Shown here: positions 1-10,919 of the stretch, one piece after another | Numbering within the stretch: the stretch's first letter is position 1 | Layout: each line of letters starts with the position of its first letter | Source of the DNA: Brachypodium distachyon | Taxonomy: Eukaryota; Streptophyta; Magnoliopsida; Poales; Poaceae | Length of the DNA: 64,000 nt | Assembly: GCF_000005505.3 (NCBI RefSeq) | Contig: NC_016131.3 | Location: forward strand, 50,949,355 to 51,013,354 | Direction: 5' to 3' | Translations under genes and position numbers: made by a program | The notes under the pieces: generated by a model | Database searches by the model: none | Told to the model about the DNA's origin: nothing | What the model saw: only the letters and a program-made list of their open reading frames with translations

Positions 1-366
1 TGTGGCTGCTCCCCATCTGCCCACGAGTGGCCTCACTAGTTGACACGACAGACGATGGCGTCGTTCCTGCGGCTGGTCCCGGCGCTGGGGGTCGAAGGTC
101 CCCTCGGTCGGTTGTCCACAGACGGTCAAGGTGCTGGCGGTGGCGGCAGCGGTTGCTGTTGTTGTGGCTGATGTTGTGGGGGACCCGTGATCCCCACGAT
201 CCTGCGACGCCCGCGACGTCGTGAGACTGAGTGCGTGTGGCAGGCACGGCACGTGGGTCGATCCTGGGCTCGTCTGCCTTCTTGGGCGACATGGCGAGCT
301 GGTGAAGACGATGATGCCGGTGGTCACCAGAAACTCTGTGCACGCCCCCTTGCCTGGCGCGCCAGA

Positions 367-680
367 TATCAGAGCCTGAAACTCCGGCACCGGGGATGCC
401 GTTCACCCCTTTTTTTGGTTCGGTGGAGGGTGAAGGGGATCGCTCCGGCGATCGCCGGCATGGCCAAGGACACGAAGTGTGACACGGTGGATTTACCTAG
501 GTTCGGGCCACCCTGAGGTGTAAAACCCTACGTCCTGCTTCTGGTTTTGTATTCAAGGGGTTTTAGCTGGATTACACGTTACCGGGAGGGTCTTGGGCTT
601 TGGTACTTGTCTCTCTAGGAGTCTACTTACTTGGCTAAAAATAAGAACCCTTTTACCAGTGGCATTTGCCCTCTTTTTAT
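367..680 (-). repeat. 3' half of the 5' LTR of the minus-strand gypsy element
   Basis: On the minus strand it runs from just after the TATA box to the LTR 3' end (CTCTGATA at 374-367). It contains the block acctc-gggtggcccgaacc seen in all four LTRs of this window. Position 680 is the junction with the solo LTR, and 676-680 (tttat) is the left copy of its target duplication. Confidence 0.8.
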
Positions 681-3600
681 TGTAACATCCCAAAATTTTC
701 CCATTTTGGAATGTTAATTAATATTATTTATTTTATCTAATTTGTTTGATTTGAACATATTTGGTTGAGAATTTCTGAAAAATTTAAAATTTCGGGACTT
801 GTTTGAATTTTTCTCACCATGTTTGAATTTTATAAAAGAAGAGTGGATTAATATGACTATTCAAATTATATCACATGGTTGAAAGATTTTACAACTTCAA
901 AAGTATTTAATTTGGATCCATTTTTGCATCTTATGTTATTGTATGGGATTTCAATAGCCTAAATAAATCAAATTCCTTTTTGAAGGATCTGATAAAGGAT
1001 TTATGATATCCCAAATTTCCAATTTGGATGCCATGACCATTTTAGAGCATCGTTGGAATTTTTTAATCAATTTGGAATGTTTCCCAACATTTATTAATTG
1101 TTAATGAGAGGGAAAAATATGACTTTCCCAAGTATACAATTGGAAAATATATTTAATATTTCACTTATGTATTGGTTGATTCTTATGTTGGTATACTCTT
1201 TTAATTTCCAAATGAGATGATCAAATAAAGAGAAGAGGGTAACATGACATCCTCACGTGAAGATGATTTTCCAACATTTATTAAGAGTGGGAATAACGTG
1301 ACTTTCCTAATACTATAGTTGAGAAAACATTTTCAAAACTCTGCATGTTCTTGGTTTGGCGTTAAAATCAATTATATGATTTTTTTCAGCACATGCCTAT
1401 TTGTTAATGAGAAGGAATAATGTGACTTCCAGATTATAAAGTTGGAGAACATTTAATTTGGTACGCATAAGTTTCATTTGTTGTTAGAAGCCCATTTGGA
1501 AATTTATTGGATCTTAGATATATTTTTCTGGATTTATTTGGAATTCATTTGAGGTTCGAGTCCTATAAAACCTATTGAAATATTTTATTCCATGAGAAAA
1601 TTACTTTTATTGCGTTCTAAACAAGTAATTAGAATTTCTGGAATTTTTTCGAATCCGTTTGGTATTTTATTTGATTTATTTGAATTTCTGGCGATTTATA
1701 CACACAGAAAAGTATTTTATATGCCTTTTCTTTTATTCTTTTCTATTTTCGGAAACTACCTCTTTCCCTTCATGAAAGCGTATTCGCTGAAATCCGTTTC
1801 CTTTAAGTGTACCGAAGAGGTATCTTCTAATCTTGTCCATCCATCTCCCATCCAATGGACCATCTCCCCTCCTCTCTTTTTCTCTCTCTCTTCTCCTTTT
1901 CTTCTTTCTTCCTCACGTGGTTGCCCAGCCCGTGCTTCCCTCTGCAGCGCCATAGCTGACGCCGCATGTCCCTGGCCGCCAAGCACCAGATCGCCATCTT
2001 TGTCTCCCCCCCCCCCCCAACCCAGCCCCCTGGACGCCTCCTCCATCCCCAGCCCCCGCTCAACTCCTGCCTCTGCCCAGCCCGAGCCGAGCTCGAGGGA
2101 CGAGCCGGCCTCCATGGCTGCCTCCACCACGGATTCCATCGCCCGAACTGTTTTTCTCCACGATTTCTACGCCAATTCTTGCCCCTCACGTCAAGGAATC
2201 AATCCCAACAAGAATCAAATCGACACGGACTCTATCTCCTTCGGATTTAAAACGAAACCGACTCGTTTAAACCTCCACCGCCGCCGGCCTTATCTCAAGC
2301 TCCATCCGTCCTATAAATACCTCCAACCTGACGCCCTCGAGAGCCCCAACCTATCCCTCGAAACCTAGCTCGAAGCCGCAGTCAATCTTGCCGCAAATTT
2401 CAAGTTTTCGTCGCCAATTCCACGCGAACTCCAGCGAGCAATTCCTACTACCTCGCCCCAAATTAACCCGAGCCACCAGCACCACTAGATCCCTCTAGAA
2501 CCCTGCAACACAATCCACCACATCCAGGTCTTAGGTAACCTCTGTTTCGCCGAATTCCATCAACTCCGGCGAACTTCATCTTCTCCGGTGAGCTTTCTTG
2601 TTCTGTTTTTCAAGCTGCAATCTGTATTGAATAGACTACTTATGTAGCTTGTAGATTATCAACCGTATATCCTATTTATCCTATTCCTTCTGCTATGCTT
2701 AGATCATGTCGTGCTCTTCAGATTAGATCAGTTTGCATGCCCCGTCTGGATTATCTTCAGTAGGTGATCATTATCTGAAGTTGCTATTCACAGCATGTTG
2801 CTTCTGGATTATCCACCTTTCCAAGTTCTTGCAAACCATTCCCTAGATCCGTTTTGTCTCGAACCTTCCGCAGATCATCTATTACATCATGTTCTACACA
2901 TCAGTTCACTTTTTGCACAAGTTCTGTTTCATCTACAGTAGTGCATCTTCCACCAAACTTCATATCTGTTAACACAGTCTTGTTGATTAGCTGTCTTCCT
3001 AAGCCTATAATCTTTTATCCATTGCTCCACATTAGATGATTCTTGTGTCGACAAGAATACAGCCAACCCTCCATCCTGGACCCCTTTGTGCACCTTCTCA
3101 TGTTCATATACAGTATCCCATCATACTTAGAACTTTGTATCTGTTAACAGTTAGAACTTCACCGTTTCAACTCCAATTCAATCGTAGCCTTTTGTATCGA
3201 TTTTTACTCCAAGTTTCTTATTTGTAATCCGAGTTTCCTTTGCGTCTATCACATGTTATGATCTGATCAAACATGTCCTTGTCTTCAACTCATTTAGATC
3301 AGTTTTCTTTTCTCTATTTTGCCCCAACAACTTAGAGATTCTTTTCAAATCTTGATATCTTAAACTCTAGGTTCTTTATTTATCTTTTCTAGATTTGGGT
3401 ATCACTAAAGTATTTGTATAAATATATTTTGATAACTATAAACTGCATCATGAGGTTTATGTCATAGTTAGCCTTTGCATGTTAATAAGCAACAACTAAT
3501 CAAATTTACTCTCATATACCTTAATCAATTTGTATTGATAAATTAAATGTATAGTTGTGTTTGCATTGCATAGATGAACTTGATGCATTGAAATTAATTA

Positions 3601-5581
3601 CTTTAACTAAATAACAACAGCATAGCATGCTAGAACAACAATTAACTTGATGCTTTTTATTATCTATCATGTTCACCTAAGATGCATACTTTGCATGACT
3701 GCTTTGTCATATTGTTGCATATCTTGCCATAATTTAGTTGGATCGTGAGATGTGCATTGTTCATGTTTTCATAAATAAAACATGTGGGATATTAAGGGCT
3801 TAGTATTATTCCTTAGTTATAATTCTTATCAAACTATATCCATCCTTTCCGAAACCATATCCTATGCTTTAGCAATAAAGATAATCGTTGATCATCACTT
3901 TTGGTTCTTCATTTGGATTTATTTGGAGTTATCGAACAATGTGGTTATTGTTGTTATTTGTTCTTCGCGATAGATGATCGGGAGTGCGATTGTGCTAAGT
4001 GTCGTGAAGAAGAAGTTTGTATCAACACAGGCCAAGGAAAGTGATACCTTTGATCATCTAGAAACCTATACTTTTGCATATGCTACTTTGTTCTGCAAAT
4101 TGTAAGAATGCATGTGTAGGTCTTATTCTCTATAAAGTATTTTCAAAATGCGTTTGCAAATTATTAGTTATGACCTATGTAGTATGCCTACAGGTTTCTT
4201 TGTCATGCCACCAGTTACCCTAAGATTATAGTATGTATGTTTTCAAACTTGTTCGCTATATATTGTATCGGGAGGGTACAAAACTTTTCGAAAAGAAAGT
4301 CTCATGATATGAGCGAGAGTGTTTTCAAAATGTTTTCGAAATAAAACCCAAAAATGTTTTTCGCTGGGCGGAGTGGTATGTCTGAAAATGTTTTCGAAAT
4401 AAAACCCAAAAATGTTTTTCACTGGGCGGAGTGGTATGTCTGAGACCATTTTTGGTTGTCGACAAGGTCAGCATCCAGTTTGGCTCTGCAGATGCTCAGG
4501 ATTTCGGTGGGGACTGCTGTCCAGTATCAAAAAGTTCAAGTCTTTTCCAATGGAACCCAGAAGCTTACCTGTACAACCACTTGCTATTATGGCTCTAGCT
4601 TAGTCGAGTAACTAGCGGGAAACCCTTACTTGGGTATCGCCATTCGGAGAAGGGGCCAATGCGCTCATGTGTGGGGCGGGCGGTGCCAGGATTAAGTAGA
4701 GGGGGCTTCTAGTGAAAAACTTCGTCACAATCTTTACCTGTTGCGCACGCTTGTCGTTAGGCAACACTTTGGACTGATTGTGTCTGGTGGGTAAAGTGTA
4801 CAAACCTCTCGAGAGTGTCAATCTAATCGATTAGCCATGCATCTGGTTACGGGCGAATTGAGCTACTAAGTCTGGTCAAGAGGAGATCTTCTAGTTTTGT
4901 TTTCAAAAACCAAAAATTTGTTTTGACTCGATGGTATCCACAGAATGAGTTTCTACTCGATGGAAGTGTCCACAGAATGAGTCAGGGTTACTGTGTGAGT
5001 GTCAGTTTGACCCAGAATGCATAGTAAGGAAAAGCTTTGTGAGTCATCGAAGCATTGATGGCAAATCACAGAGTTAAGTCTTCTGGTGCAGATTCCACTT
5101 GACATATTAGTTTTCAAAAACTATTTTCTACAAAATTCTAGGGTTAGAGTTTTCCAAAGAGAAAGTATTATGAGTATTTCAAAATCCAAAACTGGCTTTT
5201 TGCAAAAGAAATCGTAGAAGCCTATTTAGGACTTATCCTTAAGGATGTACTTGCATTTCTCCTAACCACACAGGTATCTACTTGCAAGTACATTCAATGT
5301 ACTGACCTGCACCTATCATGTGCAGATGTTGACGTATGAAAAAAGGTTACGCAGTGTCGCGGGTCTATACTCAACAAGCCTGTGACGTTGATGGATTCAT
5401 TGGTGTTCAATTCTATTTTTCCGCTTTGTAACAAAATATGTACTCTGGATTATTGTTTATCGTTAATAAGAAGACATGTGTTTTTGGTATTTCATCTTGG
5501 ACTGTGTGTACTAGCTATTGATCCAGGGACTAGTACAGAATACACAGAGATTCCGGATCCTTACGGGTCTGGGTCGCCACA
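681..5581 (+). mobile_element. Large (4.9 kb) non-coding solo LTR, LARD-like
   Basis: It starts TGTAACATCCC, ends GGTCGCCACA, and is flanked by a perfect 5 bp direct repeat TTTAT (676-680 and 5582-5586). Removing it restores the gypsy LTR around a TATA box, which fixes both ends. No second copy, internal domain, gag or pol is visible, so it behaves as one LTR left by LTR-LTR recombination. LTRs of 4-5 kb without coding capacity are known for LARD elements of Triticeae such as Sukkula; the exact family was not identified. A TATA-like ctataaatacc at 2310-2320 and the following CT/CCA-rich stretch could be its promoter and leader. A 258-codon open frame at 1592-2368 is low-complexity and resembles no known protein. 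Confidence 0.8.
4329..4445. repeat. 58 bp tandem duplication inside the large solo LTR
   Basis: Two nearly identical copies, starting at about 4331 and 4389, share tgttttcgaaataaaaccc and end gagtggtatgtctga. They differ at one base (tcgctggg versus tcactggg). Confidence 0.85.
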
Positions 5582-5586
5582 TTTAT

Positions 5587-6161
5587 ACTCAAAGGGGTAT
5601 CACAGGTGCCAGTGCTTACCATGTGACACGTTAACTAACCGCGTGTCGAGGGATCAAGAAGTGTAGCACTGTTGTGCCACGATGTGCTTCATGCAACGCC
5701 CAAACTACTGTACATGGTGAATAAAACGTGCTATAGGGTAACCGTCGTAGCCTTACTGTGTAAGACTAGACCTGCCGCTCTAGCCTCTGTCGGGGCATTT
5801 AATGCCCTGTCTTCACTATTCTGTTGCCCCACCGGTAAGTCCAGGCGAGGTTTGTCGGGAGGCACTCCACTACTCAGGCCAGGAACGTTGCGGGGAATAG
5901 CATACCTTGACCTTGCCGGGACGATGCTTCCCGGGCTGCAGTTGCGGGAAGGTACCCTTCTTACTCTGGATCTTGGCTTTGACGTTGCCAATGGTGTCAG
6001 AGCTCTCAACCTCCAATGTGATGGTCTTGTCAGTGAGCGTCTTCTTGTAAGGGGGGAGCTCCCTAGGCTCGCTCTGCCCGGGAAGCTGACCTTGCGGGAT
6101 CTCGGCCGTTGCAACCCACGCGTCCAGCATCAGTGGGACCTCGTGGGCCACTGGTGCGACA
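5587..6161 (-). repeat. 5' half (U3) of the interrupted gypsy LTR, with TATA box
   Basis: On the minus strand it begins tgtcgcaccagtggcccacg and ends at a GAGTATAAA box at the insertion point. Like the 5' LTR at 37141-38039, it has cccgggaag-type U3 motifs, a cattaaatgc stretch and a ccatgtacagt stretch. A ubiquitin-derived segment lies inside it at 5954-6043. Confidence 0.8.
5954..6043 (-). pseudogene. Ubiquitin coding fragment carried inside a gypsy LTR
   Basis: Thirty codons align without gaps to ubiquitin residues K6-G35, including the runs [13 protein letters not shown] and NVKAKIQ. Four residues differ: G10D, D24G, D32S and E34K. Serine at position 19 is the plant form. The match stops abruptly at both ends, and the flanks are ordinary U3 sequence, so this is a captured or chance-recombined exon piece and not a gene. 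At the corresponding place in the 37 kb LTR any similarity is weak. Confidence 0.8.
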
Positions 6162-8834
6162 CATAAAGAAATCATCGTAACTCCAAACTGAATGAACTTT
6201 TTATGGAAATATAGGTTTCTGGGTAAATAATCGAATTAATTGCCATGGCTAAATGTGATTAAAAATTGACATGCAACACTTCAAAACTCATATCTTGCAT
6301 TCACTTCAAGGACTCCAAATGACTTGATTCTAGTTGCATTAGTTTTATATTTCAATTCCTCACGTTCCAGAATGCATTTCATATCATTTCATCATGCTTG
6401 AGTTCATGGTTATTGACTTCGCTCTTTCGTTGTCGTCTTTGGGTGTTTCTTGCCTCTCATCAATAGAGTTCGACAACGAGTGTTATTTGGAAAGGTGATA
6501 AGCAGCAGTACCAGGAGCTTGAACAGCAAGGCAAGCATCAGCTTGTTGAATCTCCGGTCCCTCTTTAATTTATATTATGTTTACTTCAATGGTTTCGATT
6601 GTTGCTATCGTTATGTCTGTCATGTTTATATCATGCTCGTACTTTCATTCTTGCAAATGATATTGTTGGCTCCGGGTATACGGGGGTATCCCGAACTCTG
6701 GGAGCATGGGCCACGGCCCCACCCCATCAGAGTAACAGTTCCCGGGGAGGGGGTATCACCGGGAACCACCATCCAGGGAATGCCTTCCCGGAAACCCAGT
6801 AACCATTCTCTCCTTTCCCGGACCCGAGGCCTCAAGGTTCCGTGGGGGGCCCTGGCCTGGTGCCCAAGGAGAGAATACGTCACCGCTTACCTTAGCGGTT
6901 CCTGGTCCCCTACTTTGGCACCCACGAGCCTAGGCCGGTACGTGCCTGCCTGGCCAGAGACGTCATTGGGACTGCATGACTCTGCGACGATCGCTGCGGA
7001 GGACTACAGGCTGGGCGGGGCAGGCCCGCCTTTACCCTTTTACCGGCCAGCGTCCATCCTGCGCCAAGATTATCACCAGTTCAGCCCCGACAGGGCCTAA
7101 AGCCCCTCTGTGCCCCGACCCGGGTACAGTTCCCTTTGGACAGAGCTGAAGTGCAGGTGGACAGCTCCATATTCGTCTTGTAGCGAGAATGTTCCTCCAG
7201 TAGCAACGCGTCCGGCGAGTGACCTTGTCCACCACGGTGGTGTCCCCTTGTACTATAAAAGGAAGACCATGGCTTCCTCAGCAAGAAGGTTGGCATCAGG
7301 GATAGTCCAGGTATAGGAGGCTCGAGGTAGGAGAAGAGTTAGGATTCCGACCGCCGGAGAAGAGTTGCATCTCTTCTCCCTCCTCCTCCGGCCACCGCAG
7401 TATCAGCTTGAGCTCGCCGCTCCGGCCACTCCTTGTAACCTCCTAGATCCAACCAGCCCCCATCAATACAAGTTCAAAGCAGGATGTAGGGTATTACACC
7501 TCCGGGTGGTCCGAACCTGGGTAAATCGCATGGAGTCGAGGTCCTTACAGGTGGTGTTCGGAGCGCTCTCGGGTGTCCGTGCTCTCACACATGACAGATA
7601 TGATGGGATTACTCATTACTAGCATGTGTAGGAGTTGCTTGCAGTTCATGAGCAGAAGCTCATGACATTAATTTTTGCTAATAAACTATGGAACCTAATA
7701 AGTGAGATGTGAGAGCCGGGGGCTGATACCAACAGATGGATTGTAGGGTGAGACTATATCCCTGTTGATACCGGTGTCGTTGGATCTTTCCCTTCACCCC
7801 GCGGGGAGTGTTACGAAGCATGGGAGACATGGTCGGGCCCAATCCTATGGGCTACCCACCCAACGTAACACTTATGTTCGAATTGGGTGGTTAGCCCAAT
7901 CTCGACAAGTGATAATATGAACCTTCAGGTGTGGTGAAGCTTGATTTAAAATGGTTCCATGTGATTGTTTTCACTAGTATGGTTTCTTGGTGTATGTTAC
8001 CATGTTGATGACATGATCTATGTTAATTGAGATAAACATGAGTAAGTCTTGCGAGTACGAAAGTACTTATTGGGAATTCCACTCCTTATATTGTTGCAGG
8101 TGAGCCTAGCATAGGCGAGTTCTTCGATATTGAGCATGACGTCTAGTTTGCTGGGTTTCTTTGCTCAGCTTGCTCTGCGGGTTATGTGGCTTTTGTGAGA
8201 TGTCGGTGGCAACCATCTCAAGGGTTTTACTTATGTTTCCGCTGCTATTGGTGTTGGCCTTCAGGCCACTTGATGTATCTACTATCTAGTTTTTCTCATG
8301 TATGAGATGTGAACTATGTATCTGTAACTCCCTCTTGTAGTGTTCACGTTGTGATACCATATTTGTTTAAGCACGTCATGCACAATGTGTGTATAATCCT
8401 GGAATGCATGACGTGTGTTGGAGTGTTTGGACTTCTCTTGTATGTGCAATGAAGGGTGTTGAGCAAAGTCGGAACTGCTGGTTGTCGCCTCCACTTGTTG
8501 TATTCAAATACTCATCTTGTACCTACAATAGAAGATCATTCCTTCGAATAAAAGGACTTGAGACTTATTTCAACTATTGGGAGATCGCACCTCTTATTTC
8601 GGTCTTACTCCAACTCTGAGTCATACGCCGTAGTTGTGTATGCAGAGTTGGGTAAGTGAAAGTCATGGACCGCTATGAGTCACTCGTCGTTGGCGTATGT
8701 AGAGCAAGTTTGACTTAGGCTTAACGATCATTGTGAGCACATACGAGCAGCGTCTCTTATGGTTAACGTTGTAGGTCACCGAACTCATTTCATTGCATCT
8801 CCTTAGTTGTTGGCTTAAGTTTCGGCACCTCACA
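6162..8834 (+). mobile_element. Old unclassified LTR-retrotransposon-like repeat, host of a solo LTR
   Basis: This AT-rich non-coding sequence lies to the right of the gypsy element and resumes after the solo LTR at 6664-7596. It looks like the transcribed part of a large grass retroelement derivative, with a CA-type end ...cggcacctcaca at 8834. I could not find its left terminus, a second LTR or a target duplication. No reading frame in it looks real. Confidence 0.45.
6664..7596 (+). mobile_element. Solo LTR (933 bp) of a gypsy element related to the Tat-type family
   Basis: It starts TGTTGGCTCC, ends ACATGACA, and is flanked by a perfect 5 bp repeat GATAT (6659-6663 and 7597-7601). A TATA box (tactataaaagga) lies at 7251-7263. 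Near its 3' end a block at about 7494-7528 (acctccgggtgg, ccgaacctgggtaaatc) is shared with the other gypsy LTRs, so it belongs to a related family. No internal domain is present between the duplications. Confidence 0.85.
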
Positions 8835-10919
8835 ACCACAATATACTGATTGTTATGAAAGTTATTGATGAGGAGAGGATATCTATTACTCCTGTTATTT
8901 CACCAACTCCATATATTCTGAGATTTGGATCTTTTTGCGTTCAAGTTCCTCCGAAAGATGAGGTGAAGCCCACTTTCAGAACACCACCAGTTTTAAAGTT
9001 TACTTCGTTTTAGAGTTTGAGATTTATTTAAGTTTGCAGTGTTTTCTTTATTTTTGTTTGATGGTTTTTTGGCCTGTCCAAACCACTTTTAGTTCAGCCT
9101 ATGGGCCTTAGTTGTGTGGCATGGGGCCTGTCCCACCCAAGTTGCGTTAGAGCCATCCTATAAAGGGTTTTTGGCAGCCGACGTTGTAAAGAGAGTTGAA
9201 TTTTCGAGATTAAGAATAGACCAGAAAAGTCCCAATGTTTGGGGGCGCATATCGTTGTGTTTGCTTGCTGATCTTGAAGATCTAATGCTGCGGTGGAGTT
9301 GATTCTAATCAGTTCTAACGTGAGAAATTGAAGGGATTTGATCTGGATTACTTTAGATTGATTTCGCTCGGTTGCTGATCTGCTTGTTCGTCGATCGCCG
9401 TGAAAGAGTGGGCCTATAACCCTTTGGATGACGATTGATCCTTATCAGTTATGGGCCTATGCTGCTAGTCAATCTTTCGAGAATGTTAATAAAGCTATGG
9501 GCCCTTTTTTTTTAGGACTTTAGATGATAGTGAAGATAATTTGAATATATAGATCAACCACAAGCACACTCCATATGCCAGTAGGCGTTCCAAAATTGCA
9601 AGGATATGTCAAGGGAGTAGTTGCAGTTTGTTTACCCTCATATGTGGAGTAAACGAAGCCTGTTGCCGTTTGTTTGGACAATACCTGGTCAAGTATGTCA
9701 CTTCACCATACAATTAAACTGTTCTACCCGAATTATCTTTATTTTGTTGAGTAACTGCTGACTTATATTTGAATTTTAACTCTACAATGTTAGGATGGTC
9801 TCTTTTATTTTGTTGAGTAACTGCTGACTTATATTTGAATTTTAACTCTATACAATGTTAGGATGGTGTCTGTAAAGTATAACACAAGACAACTACAGAA
9901 AGCTTCACAGGAAATTATTGCTCCAAGAATTGTCTCCATGTGATTTGTACCCAAGGATAGCTTGTATAGGAGCACCCAAGAAAACCAGACTTACCTAGTT
10001 ACCTCGTTAGATGGACTTAATACTTTTATTCAGTTTTCAAATCTACTAGCTTTTTTTAGAATAACCTAACTTTATTCAAACAGGAAAACCATTACATGTA
10101 CAATGCTTTGGATCATAGAATTTAGAAACTACAAGGTAATTTGTATAATTAAGAATTACAATGAAATCTCTTAAAAACGTCTTTTCCGTGATTTTATACT
10201 TTGCAACATGAAATTCTGCTGAGACTTCAACATAAAGACTACAATCAGACTGTAGTAGCAGCAACATCATTACTAATATTCCTGCACAAACTTAACTACC
10301 TTCAAATGTTTCGACTTGAGTCGCTCATCCAAAAAAAATGAAAAGCCTAGCTGGTCAAATCTACTGTCTGGTCACACGCGCTTTGATGCACCGTTGAGAT
10401 CAGCGGAACAAACGACGGCTGCACGCTGCTCATGGCTGCACGTCGACACCTACTGTTCAGCGACGTGACCCGACAGCAACCACATCCCCACAGGAAGAGC
10501 AGACAGAGGCGAAGAGCGCGACCCCCCGCCCAGATAGCACTTGCTCTTATATGCACCTGTGAGAATCTCATGTTCACTCCTTTTTAAGGCAACAGAAGAG
10601 TTTTTGTGCATCAATTCTCAATACAGGCAGACCACGATATAGCACAATTAACGTCCTGAGAAGGTAAAACAGCTAGCAAAGCAGAGGTACTGCATTACTC
10701 CAAAAGATTAACGAGTATACTGCGTCAACGGAGGAGGATGCATATGAATTATTTGTGCCACAACAATTCCCATACGAAATGGATCAGATGTGAGCGACGA
10801 ATAATCTACATTAAGATGCAGGGTAATTCATGATGTCATGGCATCTACACAGGGACAACTACCAACACCAAACAAGAATCCTGAATCGACGATCTAGCTC
10901 TATTTAGCTCGATTTCCAA
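8835..10919. other. Intergenic region 3' of PARP1, mostly unrecognised
   Basis: An open stretch on the plus strand at 8855-9013 (52 codons plus stop, with a PP-rich tail) looks like the coding end of a retroelement or gene fragment, but I do not recognise it. From about 9060 to 9500 the sequence looks like retroelement LTR or UTR (tataaaggg at 9160, many gggcc motifs). The part nearest 10919 should contain the 3' UTR of PARP1. No further gene was seen. Confidence 0.4.
9738..9868. repeat. 66 bp tandem duplication
   Basis: Two adjacent copies of tattttgttgagtaactgc... ending in acaatgttaggatgg start at 9741 and 9807. They are almost identical, so the duplication is recent. Confidence 0.85.

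Larger units (their letters stand above)
1..6161 (-). mobile_element. Ty3/gypsy (Tat-type) LTR element, 5' end, running off the left edge and interrupted by a solo LTR
   Basis: Read on the minus strand, the element begins with TGTCGCACCAG at 6161. Its 5' LTR is in two pieces, 6161-5582 and 680-367, separated by the solo LTR at 681-5581. A primer-binding-site-like stretch follows at about 349-366, then untranslated leader at 348-1. The same order (LTR, tggcgcgccagg-type motif, leader) recurs in the plus-strand element at 37141-38300, and the leader translations resemble each other, so the two are one family. The LTR pieces add up to about 890 bp against 899 bp in the other copy. Gag, pol and the 3' LTR would lie outside the window. 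There is no intact coding sequence here. Confidence 0.8.

Noticed and set aside
1592..2368. 258-codon plus-strand open frame
   Set aside because: It lies inside the 4.9 kb solo LTR, is low-complexity (Ser/Pro/Phe runs) and matches no protein family.
681..8834. One single element from TGTAAC at 681 to CACA at 8834
   Set aside because: Flanks do not match (tttat, accac), whereas 681-5581 has a perfect duplication and its removal heals a known LTR.
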